A DNA stretch of 64,000 nucleotides from Holdemania sp. Marseille-P2844 (GTDB lineage: Bacteria > Bacillota_I > Bacilli_A > Erysipelotrichales > Erysipelotrichaceae): positions 122,996 to 186,995 of the forward strand of contig NZ_LT635450.1 of assembly GCF_900120005.1 (NCBI RefSeq). Reading direction: 5' to 3'. Below the pieces are notes generated by a model that saw nothing but the letters and a program-made list of their open reading frames with translations, made no database searches and was not told the DNA's origin. Shown here piece after piece: positions 17,830 through 25,692 of the stretch. The first letter of the stretch is position 1. The number at the start of each line of letters is the position of its first letter. The position numbers and the translations under genes are program-made.

Positions 17830-17904
17830 AATAAAAGACTGGTTTCCCTTATATGGAGTTGCTTTGACTGGAAATAAGCTTCTCTGGGAATACAGTCTTT
17901 TATT
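17830..17904. terminator. Long hairpin after the PRD-like regulator
   Basis: AATAAAAGACTG (17830-17841) pairs perfectly with CAGTCTTTTATT (17893-17904). An inner TTCCC/GGGAA adds 5 bp across a 2x2 internal loop, with a 37-nt loop. It begins right after the regulator's stop and could act as a terminator for both strands. The loop is longer than usual. Confidence 0.55.
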
Positions 17905-18004
17905 ATATCAATGGAATAAAAGCCAAAATTACGATTCTCAATGTGTTCAGTCTTCCTTCACTTTCTGTCAAATACAGACTGCTTTTGCACAAGGCGAAAC
18001 AAAA

Positions 18005-18256
18005 TTATTCGTAAACGAGGAGCCAGTTGGGAAAATAAGAATGCAGCATTTCGATTACAGATTCCCTGTCGTTTGCGTTATCAAGGCAGAGAACAATCCG
18101 TGGAAATTGAGGCCTGCCCGATGATTGTTCAGTTGAATCGGGCTGCCGGATCTTGATGAAAAATGAAATTTCGCCTAATTCTTCAATCGTGGGATCTCGA
18201 TCTAACGCATCCAGCAACTCTAACAGCGAAGTGTCTCCTTGTAAATTCACATTCAC
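18005..18256 (-). CDS. Possible small protein or gene remnant
   Basis: An 83-codon open frame with protein-like composition (LLELLDALDRDPTIEELGE and ESVIEMLHSYFPNWLLVYE). Its proposed ATG lacks a ribosome site, and no family is recognised. It may be a short gene using another start, or the 3' remnant of a lost gene. It is surrounded by gene-free A/T-rich DNA (17905-18004 and 18257-18501), in which I see nothing else. Confidence 0.3.
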   Translation of the reverse strand: MNVNLQGDTSLLELLDALDRDPTIEELGEISFFIKIRQPDSTEQSSGRPQFPRIVLCLDNANDRESVIEMLHSYFPNWLLVYE

Positions 18257-18501
18257 AGAGGAAATGGCGGTTTCGATTTACTCATTATACTTATATTTTA
18301 TTAATTTTCAGTATTGTACCTTCTATTTTACTCTCCTTCAATTTCTCTTGTTTCCAACCTTAATTATTCAAGGAAGTCTCCCTCACTTTGCGATCGTTTC
18401 ATTATAGAGTATTCACATTGATCTCTTTCGATCGACCTCGGAACATTTTGATCTATTTCAAATCCTGCTTCCACGGATTCTCTTTAGGCTGCAAGAAGAA
18501 T

Positions 18502-18559
18502 AAAAAAAGCCGCAACCAGGCTGCTGACTTGTATCAGAAACCTTGGTTATGGCTTTTTT
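18502..18559 (-). terminator. Terminator of the FMN/FAD reductase gene
   Basis: AGCC-gc-AACCA (18508-18518) pairs with TGGTT-at-GGCT (18544-18554), flanked by A7 and T6 runs. It ends the minus-strand reductase gene and could also work on the plus strand. Confidence 0.82.
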
Positions 18560-18582
18560 ATTAAATCTATGAAGTCTGTAAC

Positions 18583-20367
18583 TTATTTCGCAATCGCTGC
18601 GGAAGCGGCGTTGCCTGCGTTATATCCGCTGGTTACTGCCCAGCCGAACAGCGTAGCGCCCATGTAGACGTCGCCTTCCAGTCCGCCGACAACTTCACCA
18701 GCTGCGTATAAGCCTTCAACCGGCTGTTTTTCCGTGTTCAGTACCTGCATCCCGTCGTTGATACGCAGTCCGCCCAATGTCGCATAGTAACGGATATACT
18801 GCTGCAATGCGTAATATGGACCTTCTTCGCTTAACGGCGCGGTCAGTTCGCGGCCGAATTCATCTTTTTCACCCTTGGCTGCCGTTTCGTTGAACTTCGT
18901 CGCCGCTTCGGTTAACGCGCCTTCCGGCAGGTTCATCTTCTTTGCCAGATCTTCTAACGAATCCGCTTTGACCATAAACGGATTGCCTTCACCGTCGTTG
19001 GCCAGCCACTTCTCAACATCTTCATCCGAATAGATCTTCGATCCCGTCATGCCCTTATTGAAAGCGTCAAAGGATGTCTGATCCATGATCAGATACTGGG
19101 CCGAGTTCTTCTTCATTTCCTGCATCAGATCCCAGGCGTTGCCCTTTTCGTTTGCGAAACGCACGCCATCCTGATTGACCAGGAACGCCCCGGAAGCAGA
19201 ATAAGCCGCGCCGACACCCGGGTTGCAATACTGGCCTAAGCCGCTTGGCAGAATCATCGAGTTTGGCTGCGTATTGACGAATTCCATATTGAAGGTATCC
19301 GCGTTCACTGCTTCCGCCATCTTCAGGCCATCGCCCGTTGCACCCGCATGACCGGCGTAAACAAACTGCTTATATTCCTCCGGAACCATGGCGTCGTTAG
19401 CGCCGAAGCCGCCGGTTGCCAGAATCACCGCTTTGGCGTTGATCGTGTAGTTCTTCGCATCGTCGCTGGCTTTTACCCCTTTGACTACGCCGTTGTCTAC
19501 GATCAGCTCGACAGCCGGCGTATTCGTCATCACCGTGCCGCCCGCTGTTTTAAAAGTATCCGCCAAACTGGAAACCACCCCAGCGCCGCGGCCGGTGCCG
19601 GAATAACTGCGGGTTGGCTTGCCGTCTCGCTCATACGGAACATTCGCACCGTCTTCGGAAACCAGCCAGTCGAACGCCGCGCCGGTCGTATTGACATAAA
19701 TATCCAGCGTCGCTTCGTCATTGTTATTATGACCGTTTTTCAACATATCCGCTTTCAGCTGTTCCGGTGAATCTTCAAAACCATCTTCCTTCTGCCACTG
19801 GCTGCCGGTCGCCATGGTGCCGGCGCCTGCCATGGCGCTCGCGCCGCCGACAACGCCCGTCTTTTCCAACAGGATAACGTTGTTGCCGTTCTGCTGCGAA
19901 GACAAAGCCGCGGTCAGACCTGCTGCCCCGCCGCCCACGACGACGATATCCGCGTCCAACGTCACTTCTTCTTTTGTCGTCGAAGAAGATTCCGCGGATT
20001 TTGTCATTTTATCCATATCCGCGCCTGCCTGAGTTAACGCGTCTTCCATCGCCGCTTTAAAACCATTCGACGTGACCGTCGCGCCGGATACGCCGTCAAT
20101 GCCGATGGACTGGCTGTCCAGAACCTTCGTGACTAACTCCGGTAACGCTGCCGCGCCGATTCCTTCTGTTTCTGAATGCTCGATCACCTGGATATCCGTG
20201 ATCTTTTCCGCATCTACCGTGACTTCCAGCGTAATATCGCCATGGAAGCCGGCTGCCGAGGCTTTATAGGTTCCCGCTTTCATGCCGCCGGTGGCTTCCG
20301 GCGCTTTGGTTGAGCACCCCGTTGTCAGCAGCATCGCCGCCAGAACGAGGGCAACTAATTTCTTCAT
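18583..20367 (-). CDS. Flavinylated lipoprotein reductase (FMN-bind + FAD-binding fumarate reductase type)
   Basis: A 594-residue surface flavoprotein. A signal peptide ends in the lipobox LTTGC (C18). Residues ~30-115 are an FMN-binding domain with the flavinylation motif DGVSGATVTS; T97 should be covalently bound to FMN by an ApbE transferase, which is not in this window. Residues ~138-590 are a FAD-binding-2 domain (ADIVVVGGGAAGLTAAL, VILATGGFGAND, GLYAAGEVVGGLEGD). Proteins of this layout pass electrons from membrane quinol or extracellular electron transfer to fumarate, urocanate or related organic acceptors. The substrate cannot be read from sequence. The gene is monocistronic, with a strong promoter and a perfect palindrome before the start. 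Confidence 0.92.
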   Translation of the reverse strand: MKKLVALVLAAMLLTTGCSTKAPEATGGMKAGTYKASAAGFHGDITLEVTVDAEKITDIQVIEHSETEGIGAAALPELVTKVLDSQSIGIDGVSGATVTSNGFKAAMEDALTQAGADMDKMTKSAESSSTTKEEVTLDADIVVVGGGAAGLTAALSSQQNGNNVILLEKTGVVGGASAMAGAGTMATGSQWQKEDGFEDSPEQLKADMLKNGHNNNDEATLDIYVNTTGAAFDWLVSEDGANVPYERDGKPTRSYSGTGRGAGVVSSLADTFKTAGGTVMTNTPAVELIVDNGVVKGVKASDDAKNYTINAKAVILATGGFGANDAMVPEEYKQFVYAGHAGATGDGLKMAEAVNADTFNMEFVNTQPNSMILPSGLGQYCNPGVGAAYSASGAFLVNQDGVRFANEKGNAWDLMQEMKKNSAQYLIMDQTSFDAFNKGMTGSKIYSDEDVEKWLANDGEGNPFMVKADSLEDLAKKMNLPEGALTEAATKFNETAAKGEKDEFGRELTAPLSEEGPYYALQQYIRYYATLGGLRINDGMQVLNTEKQPVEGLYAAGEVVGGLEGDVYMGATLFGWAVTSGYNAGNAASAAIAK

Positions 20368-20386
20368 TTCTTCTTTCCTCCTTTTA

Positions 20387-20437
20387 TAGACGATCGTCTA
20401 CCTTTATCTATTTTATCGATTCCCACGTTGTTGTCAA
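20387..20437 (-). promoter_or_regulatory. Promoter and palindromic operator of the FMN/FAD reductase
   Basis: On the minus strand TTGACA (20432-20437) and TAAAAT (20410-20415) have a 16-bp spacer. Immediately downstream lies the perfect 14-bp palindrome TAGACGATCGTCTA (20387-20400), which includes the likely transcription start. The AGAC...GTCT form is common in TetR-family operators. No TetR gene is adjacent, so the repressor would act from elsewhere. Confidence 0.75.
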
Positions 20438-20481
20438 TCCTTTTTGTGAAAGTTTTATGATTTTCAGGGACACTCTGAAAG

Positions 20482-20517
20482 AAAAAAAGCATTGGAATTC
20501 AGCGCACTCCAATGCTT
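20482..20517 (-). terminator. Terminator of the 20.6 kb gene
   Basis: A perfect 10-bp stem, AAGCATTGGA (20487-20496) with TCCAATGCTT (20508-20517), followed on the minus strand by seven T. Confidence 0.9.
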
Positions 20518-20587
20518 ACCTGCCATTTCTAATCGCTCTTCTGATCTCGAAATAAACGTCGATCAACGGTAATCTTCACCCGGATTT

Positions 20588-21310
20588 TCAGGTTTCAAGC
20601 AGAGCTTCCAGAAACCGCGGCAGGAAGCTTTCTAAGGCATTGCGGATCCGACTCGCCGTTTCCATTTCCGAGCGGGCCCGGGCGTGAAAGCGGGCGGCGT
20701 TTAACTGGATATCCTTGAAGCCTTCGACTTCTTCCTTTAAGAGAAGCTGAACGTCCCATTCCCGGCTCCAGGCGAATTGATGCCCAAAGCGCTGCGTTTC
20801 TTTCAAGCTGCTTTTCAGCGCTTCTCCCAGCTCGCGCATTCTTGGCAGATCGTAGGGAATCTGAACGTTGGGGGCATACCCGACATAGCCGGTAAACGGA
20901 ACTCGTTGCCCTTCCGCCTCGCGCGTATCATAGCTTTGTGAGATCACGGCGTCGTATTCCTTTGCCAGTGCTTCCAGCTTCAGCGCCTGAACAAGCAACT
21001 CCGCACCGTCCTGGGCCGTTCGATCTCCCAACTGTTTTGCATCCTGCAAAAGCTGCGCTGCAATCTTTAGACATTCCTGTGATGACAGGGAAAGCGGATG
21101 CCTTTCAATTTCACTTAATTCCCGACGCACAGCCTGCGCGTCGACTTTCAGTTTCTTCTTCCAGGAAAAAATATGCTGCCGCGGCAAAATCACCAGCGGA
21201 CTGCCCTGCGCTTCCGCCAAAACCAACGTTTGTTCCAGCTCCGCTTTCCGCTGCCGCTGCTGCAGAAAGCGAAGCAGAAGCAGAGCTTGTTCATGATGTG
21301 TCAGTATCAT
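20588..21310 (-). CDS. Hypothetical helical protein
   Basis: A 240-residue soluble protein without signal or membrane segments and of no recognised family. It is rich in Leu, Glu, Gln, Lys and Arg with long predicted helices (AEKLEQT-type stretches around 15-35, 60-75 and 95-120) and is probably coiled-coil. A short segment with GYVGYAPNVQIPYDLPRM breaks the helices near residue 140-158. It lies 52 nt downstream of a methyltransferase on the same strand and may share its transcript. A strong terminator follows. No function is proposed. Confidence 0.7.
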   Translation of the reverse strand: MILTHHEQALLLLRFLQQRQRKAELEQTLVLAEAQGSPLVILPRQHIFSWKKKLKVDAQAVRRELSEIERHPLSLSSQECLKIAAQLLQDAKQLGDRTAQDGAELLVQALKLEALAKEYDAVISQSYDTREAEGQRVPFTGYVGYAPNVQIPYDLPRMRELGEALKSSLKETQRFGHQFAWSREWDVQLLLKEEVEGFKDIQLNAARFHARARSEMETASRIRNALESFLPRFLEALLET

Positions 21311-21362
21311 CGCACTCTCCTTTTTACCTTATTGCACTCCAGTTGAAACCTTCCTCACTGAC

Positions 21363-22145
21363 TCACGGCTTTCGGGCTAATTCCAAATCAATCGTATCGA
21401 CCAGCTCAATTCTGCCTCCATAACGATCAATCTTATTTTGAATTGCAGCGTAGAAATCCGCTCTCACCGCTTTGTCTAAAATGATATGATCCGACTGCGT
21501 GGCGATCAGCGAAACATAATCCTGCGCCGAATAGGATCGCTTCCTGGTATACATTCTGATTTTCTGATCCACAAAGCCATACCGCAGACTGATCTCGGAT
21601 CTTCTTTTCGCATCCGCTTCGGTAAACGGCGGCGTTGGCGCGGAATAGGCCATATATTGGGCGTAAACCTGTTGAATTTCTTCATACAACGCTGCATTGC
21701 TTTGTCGATAGTTTCCATGCTTGGCAAACCGTGCGAACACACCGCCCGGTTTTAACAGGGCATACACCTTCGAATAACCGATTTCTTCCGGGATCCAATG
21801 GAAAGCCGCCGCGGAGTATATCAGATCGAAGCGGTTCTCCGGACTTTCATAATCCTGAAAAGCGCTGGTTACAACGGTAAAATCGGGATAATCACTGAAT
21901 TTCTTCCGCGTCAGCGCTGCCAGCTGATCACCCAGCTCGACTGCGGTCAGGCGACAGCCGGTCTTTAATATCGGCGTTGTGGCCTGGCCGGTTCCAATCC
22001 CGATTTCCAGCACTTCGCTGTTTGAAGTCAGCGGCTGATAAGCAAACAAATCCTCGTATAATTCCGAGACATATTCGGGACTCCATTTGTCATATTCCTC
22101 CGCAACGGTGTTGAAGGTCCATTCCAAGCCTTGAATGATCGCCAT
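21363..22145 (-). CDS. Class I SAM-dependent methyltransferase
   Basis: A 260-residue cytoplasmic methyltransferase. Motif I is VLEIGIGTGQATTPIL, the acidic strand-2 end is AVELGDQL, motif post-I lies around SAFQDY, and FDLIYSAAAFHWIP is the motif II region typical of UbiE-like small-molecule enzymes. The start at MAIIQGLEW is chosen because AAGGAGG precedes it; an upstream frame-consistent ATG has none. The acceptor substrate cannot be told. It is followed closely by the hypothetical helical protein gene. Confidence 0.88.
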   Translation of the reverse strand: MAIIQGLEWTFNTVAEEYDKWSPEYVSELYEDLFAYQPLTSNSEVLEIGIGTGQATTPILKTGCRLTAVELGDQLAALTRKKFSDYPDFTVVTSAFQDYESPENRFDLIYSAAAFHWIPEEIGYSKVYALLKPGGVFARFAKHGNYRQSNAALYEEIQQVYAQYMAYSAPTPPFTEADAKRRSEISLRYGFVDQKIRMYTRKRSYSAQDYVSLIATQSDHIILDKAVRADFYAAIQNKIDRYGGRIELVDTIDLELARKP

Positions 22146-22534
22146 GCTTTCCTCCTTCGCCGGTACCCGGCCCTTCCATAAACTCATGTCCGATGATCCG
22201 CCGCCGTGAACGCTTGATCAGACAACAGAAAAACGCACTGTTTCCAGGCTTATTTCACGTTATTCGAAAATGATTTTCTTTATGGCATTTTTAAACTCCT
22301 TACCGGTTTTTCTGATCACAGTCATTCCGTCGTCGGTTCAAAAGTGCTGAGTTATGGATTACTTTTATTATACACGGTTTACTCTTCTCTGTCCTTCATT
22401 TTTTATAATCGGTCTTTCGCTTGCCTCATTTTCATCATCCAATGAAGCTGACAGTCAGCCAGACACAGGACTTGAACCCGGGACCGACGAATTGCGCATG
22501 CAAACATTTCATTGCAAAGGGGATCCGAGCTTCT
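22146..22534. other. Gene-free spacer with tRNA-like 3' fragment
   Basis: No gene is supported over 389 bases. On the minus strand, 22458-22491 reads like the T-arm and acceptor end of a tRNA (GGTTCAAGTCCT, then GTCTGGC). The T-stem has a mismatch, and no matching D- or anticodon arm or 5' acceptor strand is found. It may be a relic. Confidence 0.35.
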
Positions 22535-23173
22535 TCAGTGATCAAATAAGTTCCGCTCTGCAAACATCGCGGTGATAACCCTGCGCTTCGCTTCCGTAAA
22601 CGCAATCGGCTGATCATAGCTGAACGAGATCATCCTGTTGGATTTCAGAAGATAGATCGTATTTCTGTAATCTGTCTGGAGCGGGGGATCCGTGTCGGGA
22701 TTGAGCTTGGCAGCCGCAAAGTCCGCGTTCCAGACGTCCGCATCCAGTATAACCAGACCTTCCAGCGCTGCCAATGAACAGGATTTCGCTGAACAAGGAA
22801 GACCGCTTTCCCGGGCAAAGCCTGCGATCGGATCGTTTTCTTCTGCGAAATCAATAATTTCCAAATTTATATGGATTCGTATTTTTGCCCCATCATCCCA
22901 ACCGTTAAGGCTCAGCCGATACCGCTGATCATTGCGGCCATCCGTGTTCACCTGTTTACTTTCCACAACTTCCTCAGTATAGCCAAGATCCGCCATCGAC
23001 AACACCTGCGGCGCTTTCTGCCCAACAACATTCATATAGAAAAGAACTCCGGCCATGAAGAGCATAAAAATTAAAAATCTGAAATCCCGTCTGAACTCAT
23101 TATTTAACATTTCTATCTGTGGATATTTCATTCCCAGCCGATCACCGATTTCTAACAGTTTCTTATTGACCAT
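22535..23173 (-). CDS. Hypothetical single-pass membrane protein
   Basis: A 212-residue protein with one transmembrane segment near residues 32-48 (FLIFMLFMAGVLFYMNVVG) after a basic N-terminus, so the remaining ~160 residues are probably outside. The outer part is mixed alpha/beta with no recognised motif and contains two cysteines (CSAKSC) that could bridge. The start has a GGGAAGAAAA upstream region with a moderate ribosome site. It is downstream of a tRNA-Thr gene on the same strand but separated from it by the tRNA terminator. Function unknown. Confidence 0.6.
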   Translation of the reverse strand: MVNKKLLEIGDRLGMKYPQIEMLNNEFRRDFRFLIFMLFMAGVLFYMNVVGQKAPQVLSMADLGYTEEVVESKQVNTDGRNDQRYRLSLNGWDDGAKIRIHINLEIIDFAEENDPIAGFARESGLPCSAKSCSLAALEGLVILDADVWNADFAAAKLNPDTDPPLQTDYRNTIYLLKSNRMISFSYDQPIAFTEAKRRVITAMFAERNLFDH

Positions 23174-23255
23174 TTTTCTTCCCCTGCCGCTTCTTCTATC
23201 TGCTTCTTCATTAATTCTATTGTATCAAAGTTCCGTTGTTTTGAATGAAAAGCAT

Positions 23256-23286
23256 AAAAAAATCCCGCTGAATTTCTCAACGGGAT
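23256..23286 (-). terminator. Terminator of tRNA-Thr
   Basis: On the minus strand a 10-bp stem (23262-23271 with 23277-23286, one G-T pair) followed by a T run starts 13 nt after the tRNA CCA end. Confidence 0.88.
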
Positions 23287-23298
23287 ATCCTTTTCTCA

Positions 23299-23374
23299 TG
23301 GTGCCGACTATAGGACTTGAACCTACCACCTACGCGTTACGAGTGCGTTGCTCTACCGGATGAGCTAAGTCGGC
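23299..23374 (-). tRNA. tRNA-Thr (anticodon CGU), CCA encoded
   Basis: The 7-bp acceptor GCCGACT/AGTCGGC, a D-arm with AGCTCATCCGGTAGAGC, the anticodon loop CTCGTAA giving CGU for ACG codons, and the T-arm GTAGG-TTCAAGT-CCTAT are all present. The body is 23302-23374, and CCA is encoded at 23299-23301. The anticodon stem has one A-C mismatch at the loop end. Confidence 0.95.
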
Positions 23375-23794
23375 GTAAATATAGTTTATAAAAACTGTGT
23401 CCTTCTGTCAAGTTTTTTTAGCATTTTATTCGCAACTTTTGTTACTCCTCACTGGAAAAACTGCGAGAAAATTTGTTCGCTGAGATCCTCGGATTAAGAA
23501 AACTTGTTGTGAGCTTGGATTCTACACTGAATCGCGGTCAGAAACAACAAACTTCTGATCCTTCTCTCCTTCAAGCAACAATTTTCGACTTCATTTAAGG
23601 ATTAAAAAGAACACAGTGAAAATGAAAACTGGACCCGAAAAGGAAACTTTAATTGCTTTGTGAAAAACAATTTCATCATTTTCTTAGAGAGGAATTTTAA
23701 CTTTTCCGCAATCTTATTAGGGCAGGGTTTTGTTGAACCGCGGATGCCCGTCCGAATAGAGTCGACTTTTGGTCTTTTCCAATTCAATTCAAAC
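23375..23794. other. Gene-free region upstream of the toxin candidate
   Basis: A/T-rich DNA without a supportable gene. It must carry the promoter of the small toxin-like gene; a weak TTGAAC at 23733 is present, but no clear -10 was found. Confidence 0.35.
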
Positions 23795-23817
23795 CGACAG
23801 ATTTTTGTCATCTGTCG
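23795..23817 (+). promoter_or_regulatory. Leader hairpin before the toxin ribosome site
   Basis: CGACAGAT (23795-23802) and ATCTGTCG (23810-23817) form a perfect 8-bp stem with a 7-nt loop. It ends 5 nt before the AAGGAGG ribosome site, a position where structure can limit translation of type I toxins. Confidence 0.55.
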
Positions 23818-23835
23818 TCAAAGGAGGGCAATTCT

Positions 23836-24009
23836 ATGGAACATTTCCTGGAACTTTTCGATGCTGTAATTTTGAAAGTTGTATTGCCCTTGATCGAATG
23901 CACGATCAAAGTGATTGAATGCCGCTTAAAAATTATAGGGGCAAAAAAAAAGCGCTGCAACTACTCCCCAAGTGATTCAGCGCTCATCTGTCTGCCGCCA
24001 TGCTCGTAA
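23836..24009 (+). CDS. Candidate type I toxin peptide
   Basis: A 57-residue open frame with a strong AAGGAGG ribosome site 9 nt before ATG. It begins MEHFLELFDAVILKVVLPLI, has a hydrophobic/amphipathic stretch to about residue 35, then KKKR and a polar tail (CNYSPSDSALICLPPCS). This layout resembles small membrane-active type I toxins (Fst, TxpA or holin-like types). The decisive feature is opposite its 3' end: an intrinsic terminator and a matching promoter for an antisense RNA of about 110 nt. The tail codons are also the terminator stem of that RNA. Family membership is inferred from architecture; no homologue could be checked. Confidence 0.6.
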   Translation: MEHFLELFDAVILKVVLPLIECTIKVIECRLKIIGAKKKRCNYSPSDSALICLPPCS

Positions 24010-24051
24010 GAGATAGCGGTTGACGGGTGCCGCCTTTCAGCAATACCTTAC
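23943..24051 (-). ncRNA. Candidate antisense antitoxin RNA
   Basis: The promoter on the minus strand is TTGAAA (24080-24085), a 16-bp spacer, then TATACT (24058-24063). The end is a terminator, AGCGCTG (23951-23957) pairing with CAGCGCT (23978-23984), followed by nine T. The RNA would be about 110 nt and complementary to the last ~65 nt of the toxin frame plus its 3' region. A 5' hairpin (GCGG/CCGC enclosing CACCCGTCAA, about 24017-24034) could be the kissing loop. Confidence 0.6.
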
Positions 24052-24057
24052 ACCTTG

Positions 24058-24085
24058 AGTATAGGCATTCCGGATGGAATTTCAA
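24058..24085 (-). promoter_or_regulatory. Promoter of the antisense RNA
   Basis: TTGAAA-16 bp-TATACT on the minus strand, convergent with the small toxin-like gene. It matches the vegetative consensus at 10 of 12 positions. Confidence 0.65.
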
Positions 24086-24210
24086 CCTTTTCCTTCTCTT
24101 CTTGAGTACATTTATTCAATTCAGCGATGAGATTGGCCTACTCGCTATTATTCTGTTAAGCCTGTCTATTCTTGCCGGCTGAAACAAGGAAATCATGATG
24201 CTGGCTAAAC

Positions 24211-24235
24211 TAAAAGGGGAGTTCATCGTTCCCCT
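24211..24235 (-). terminator. Probable terminator of the lysine operon
   Basis: AGGGGA (24215-24220) pairs with TCCCCT (24230-24235), and a short T run follows on the minus strand just past the CBS gene stop. Moderate strength. Confidence 0.6.
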
Positions 24236-24244
24236 TCCGTTCCC

Positions 24245-24949
24245 CTATTTATCCAGCTCATACAACAGCGGCAGATCGGCGACCGTGATGATCCCGATCG
24301 GCTTCTGATGAGCACTTCCGGACTCTGTGATCAGGATTGCCGAAATGCTGACGCCGCGGTGCAGGCTTGCCTCAAACAAATCCTGTGCTTCGGTGACATC
24401 CGCCGTGCGGGGCAGAAACAGAACCCGCTCTTTTTTATCCTTAAAATACAGACAATCGCTGACCACACCGGAAAGCGGTTTGTTCGTACGGCTCTGGTGC
24501 AGCGTCCAGCGGGCGATCATCTCCATCGTTAACAGCGCGTGAAATCCGCCCTGGGCATAGACCGGCAGCTTGGAGGAGCCCATCGTTTCCATGATATCTA
24601 CCGCTTCCCGGATTTCCGTCTGGGGATCGCAGATTTTCACCGGCTTGAGAAAATGTGCGCTGACTCGCGGCGGTTCGCAGATTTTCCGCGCCAGCTCCTC
24701 AATTTCCGTAACGACCTCGTCGATGGGAATCGCGATGATATGTCCCTCGTCGGAGCGCTGGTGCACGATCGCATTGCGCAGATCGGCATATTCCTGCAGC
24801 TCCATTTCATACTTGCGGACTAACCCGCTGCTGCGGGACGCCTGGTTCAACAACTGATAAAAACGCGAATACCGTGTGACGCCGGTGATCTGCTTCAACT
24901 GCTTTTCGATCATCGCGAACGCGTTCAGAAACCGCTGTGCATTATCCAT
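24245..24949 (-). CDS. CBS-domain protein
   Basis: A 234-residue cytoplasmic protein. Residues ~1-90 are helical with an ARKICEPP end and include LRNAIVHQRSDEG, similar to regions found beside HEPN-like folds. Residues ~100-225 contain two CBS-like repeats (DIMETMGSSKLPVYAQGGFHALLT and SAILITESG...PIGIITVADLPLLYEL). CBS pairs bind adenine nucleotides and regulate partner activity. It starts 44 nt after dapH on the same strand and is probably the last gene of the asd-dapF-dapH transcript, though a link to lysine synthesis is not established. Confidence 0.7.
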   Translation of the reverse strand: MDNAQRFLNAFAMIEKQLKQITGVTRYSRFYQLLNQASRSSGLVRKYEMELQEYADLRNAIVHQRSDEGHIIAIPIDEVVTEIEELARKICEPPRVSAHFLKPVKICDPQTEIREAVDIMETMGSSKLPVYAQGGFHALLTMEMIARWTLHQSRTNKPLSGVVSDCLYFKDKKERVLFLPRTADVTEAQDLFEASLHRGVSISAILITESGSAHQKPIGIITVADLPLLYELDK

Positions 24950-24993
24950 GGAAAACCCTCCTGATGAACTCTATTATATCAGGTTTTCCGTTT

Positions 24994-25692
24994 TCACCGC
25001 GAACTATCCCTCAGCTTTTCCACAATTTCAGTTTTTTTCCGGGTTTGTTCGTCTTTTCGCTTGATCAGACGGGCCGGAACGCCAGCCGCCAGCCATCCCG
25101 GCGGCACATCTTCCGTAACGACCGCCCCGGCGGCGATCACCGCGGACTGACCGATCCGCACCCCTTCCAGAATCACGGCGTTAGCGCCGATCAAAACGTC
25201 GTCCTCAATCACCACCGGTTCCGCGCTAGCCGGCTCCAGCACCCCCGCTACAACAGCCCCGGCGCCGATGTGGCAGCGCCGGCCGATTTCTGCCCGCGCA
25301 CCGACAACCGCATTCATGTCGACCATCGTTTCCGCACCGATCTGCGCGCCAACATTGATCACCGCGCCCGTCAGAATGACCGCATTCTCCCCGATCTCCG
25401 CCGCATCCCGAATCCAGGCTCCCGGTTCAATCCGGCAAGGCAGATCCTGAATCGCAAGCAACGGCCAGGCGCTCTGGCGCTGCGGACAGACTAACCGCAG
25501 ATCGCGCAGCCGGTCTTTCTGGGCCTGCAGCTGAGGGCGCAGGCTGTCCCATTCGCCGATTACCAGCTTGAACGATTCGCCATAGACCGCGGCGTCTGTC
25601 CAGTGCGTCGGGGAGTCTTCGTTAAACAGCAAAAGCACCTCTGTGCTGCGTGGGTGATCATGCAGCTTCTGAATCAGTTCTTCGGTTTTCAT
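24994..25692 (-). CDS. dapH: Tetrahydrodipicolinate N-acetyltransferase
   Basis: A 232-residue enzyme. The N-terminal ~85 residues form the DapH-specific domain, followed by a left-handed beta-helix of hexapeptide repeats ([20 protein letters not shown], then [20 protein letters not shown]). It acetylates tetrahydrodipicolinate in the acetyl branch to meso-diaminopimelate. The start at [10 protein letters not shown] is chosen since GGAGG precedes it; its ATG overlaps the dapF stop (ATGA), indicating translational coupling. The N-acetyl-DAP deacetylase and aminotransferase are not in this window. Confidence 0.93.
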   Translation of the reverse strand: MKTEELIQKLHDHPRSTEVLLLFNEDSPTHWTDAAVYGESFKLVIGEWDSLRPQLQAQKDRLRDLRLVCPQRQSAWPLLAIQDLPCRIEPGAWIRDAAEIGENAVILTGAVINVGAQIGAETMVDMNAVVGARAEIGRRCHIGAGAVVAGVLEPASAEPVVIEDDVLIGANAVILEGVRIGQSAVIAAGAVVTEDVPPGWLAAGVPARLIKRKDEQTRKKTEIVEKLRDSSR

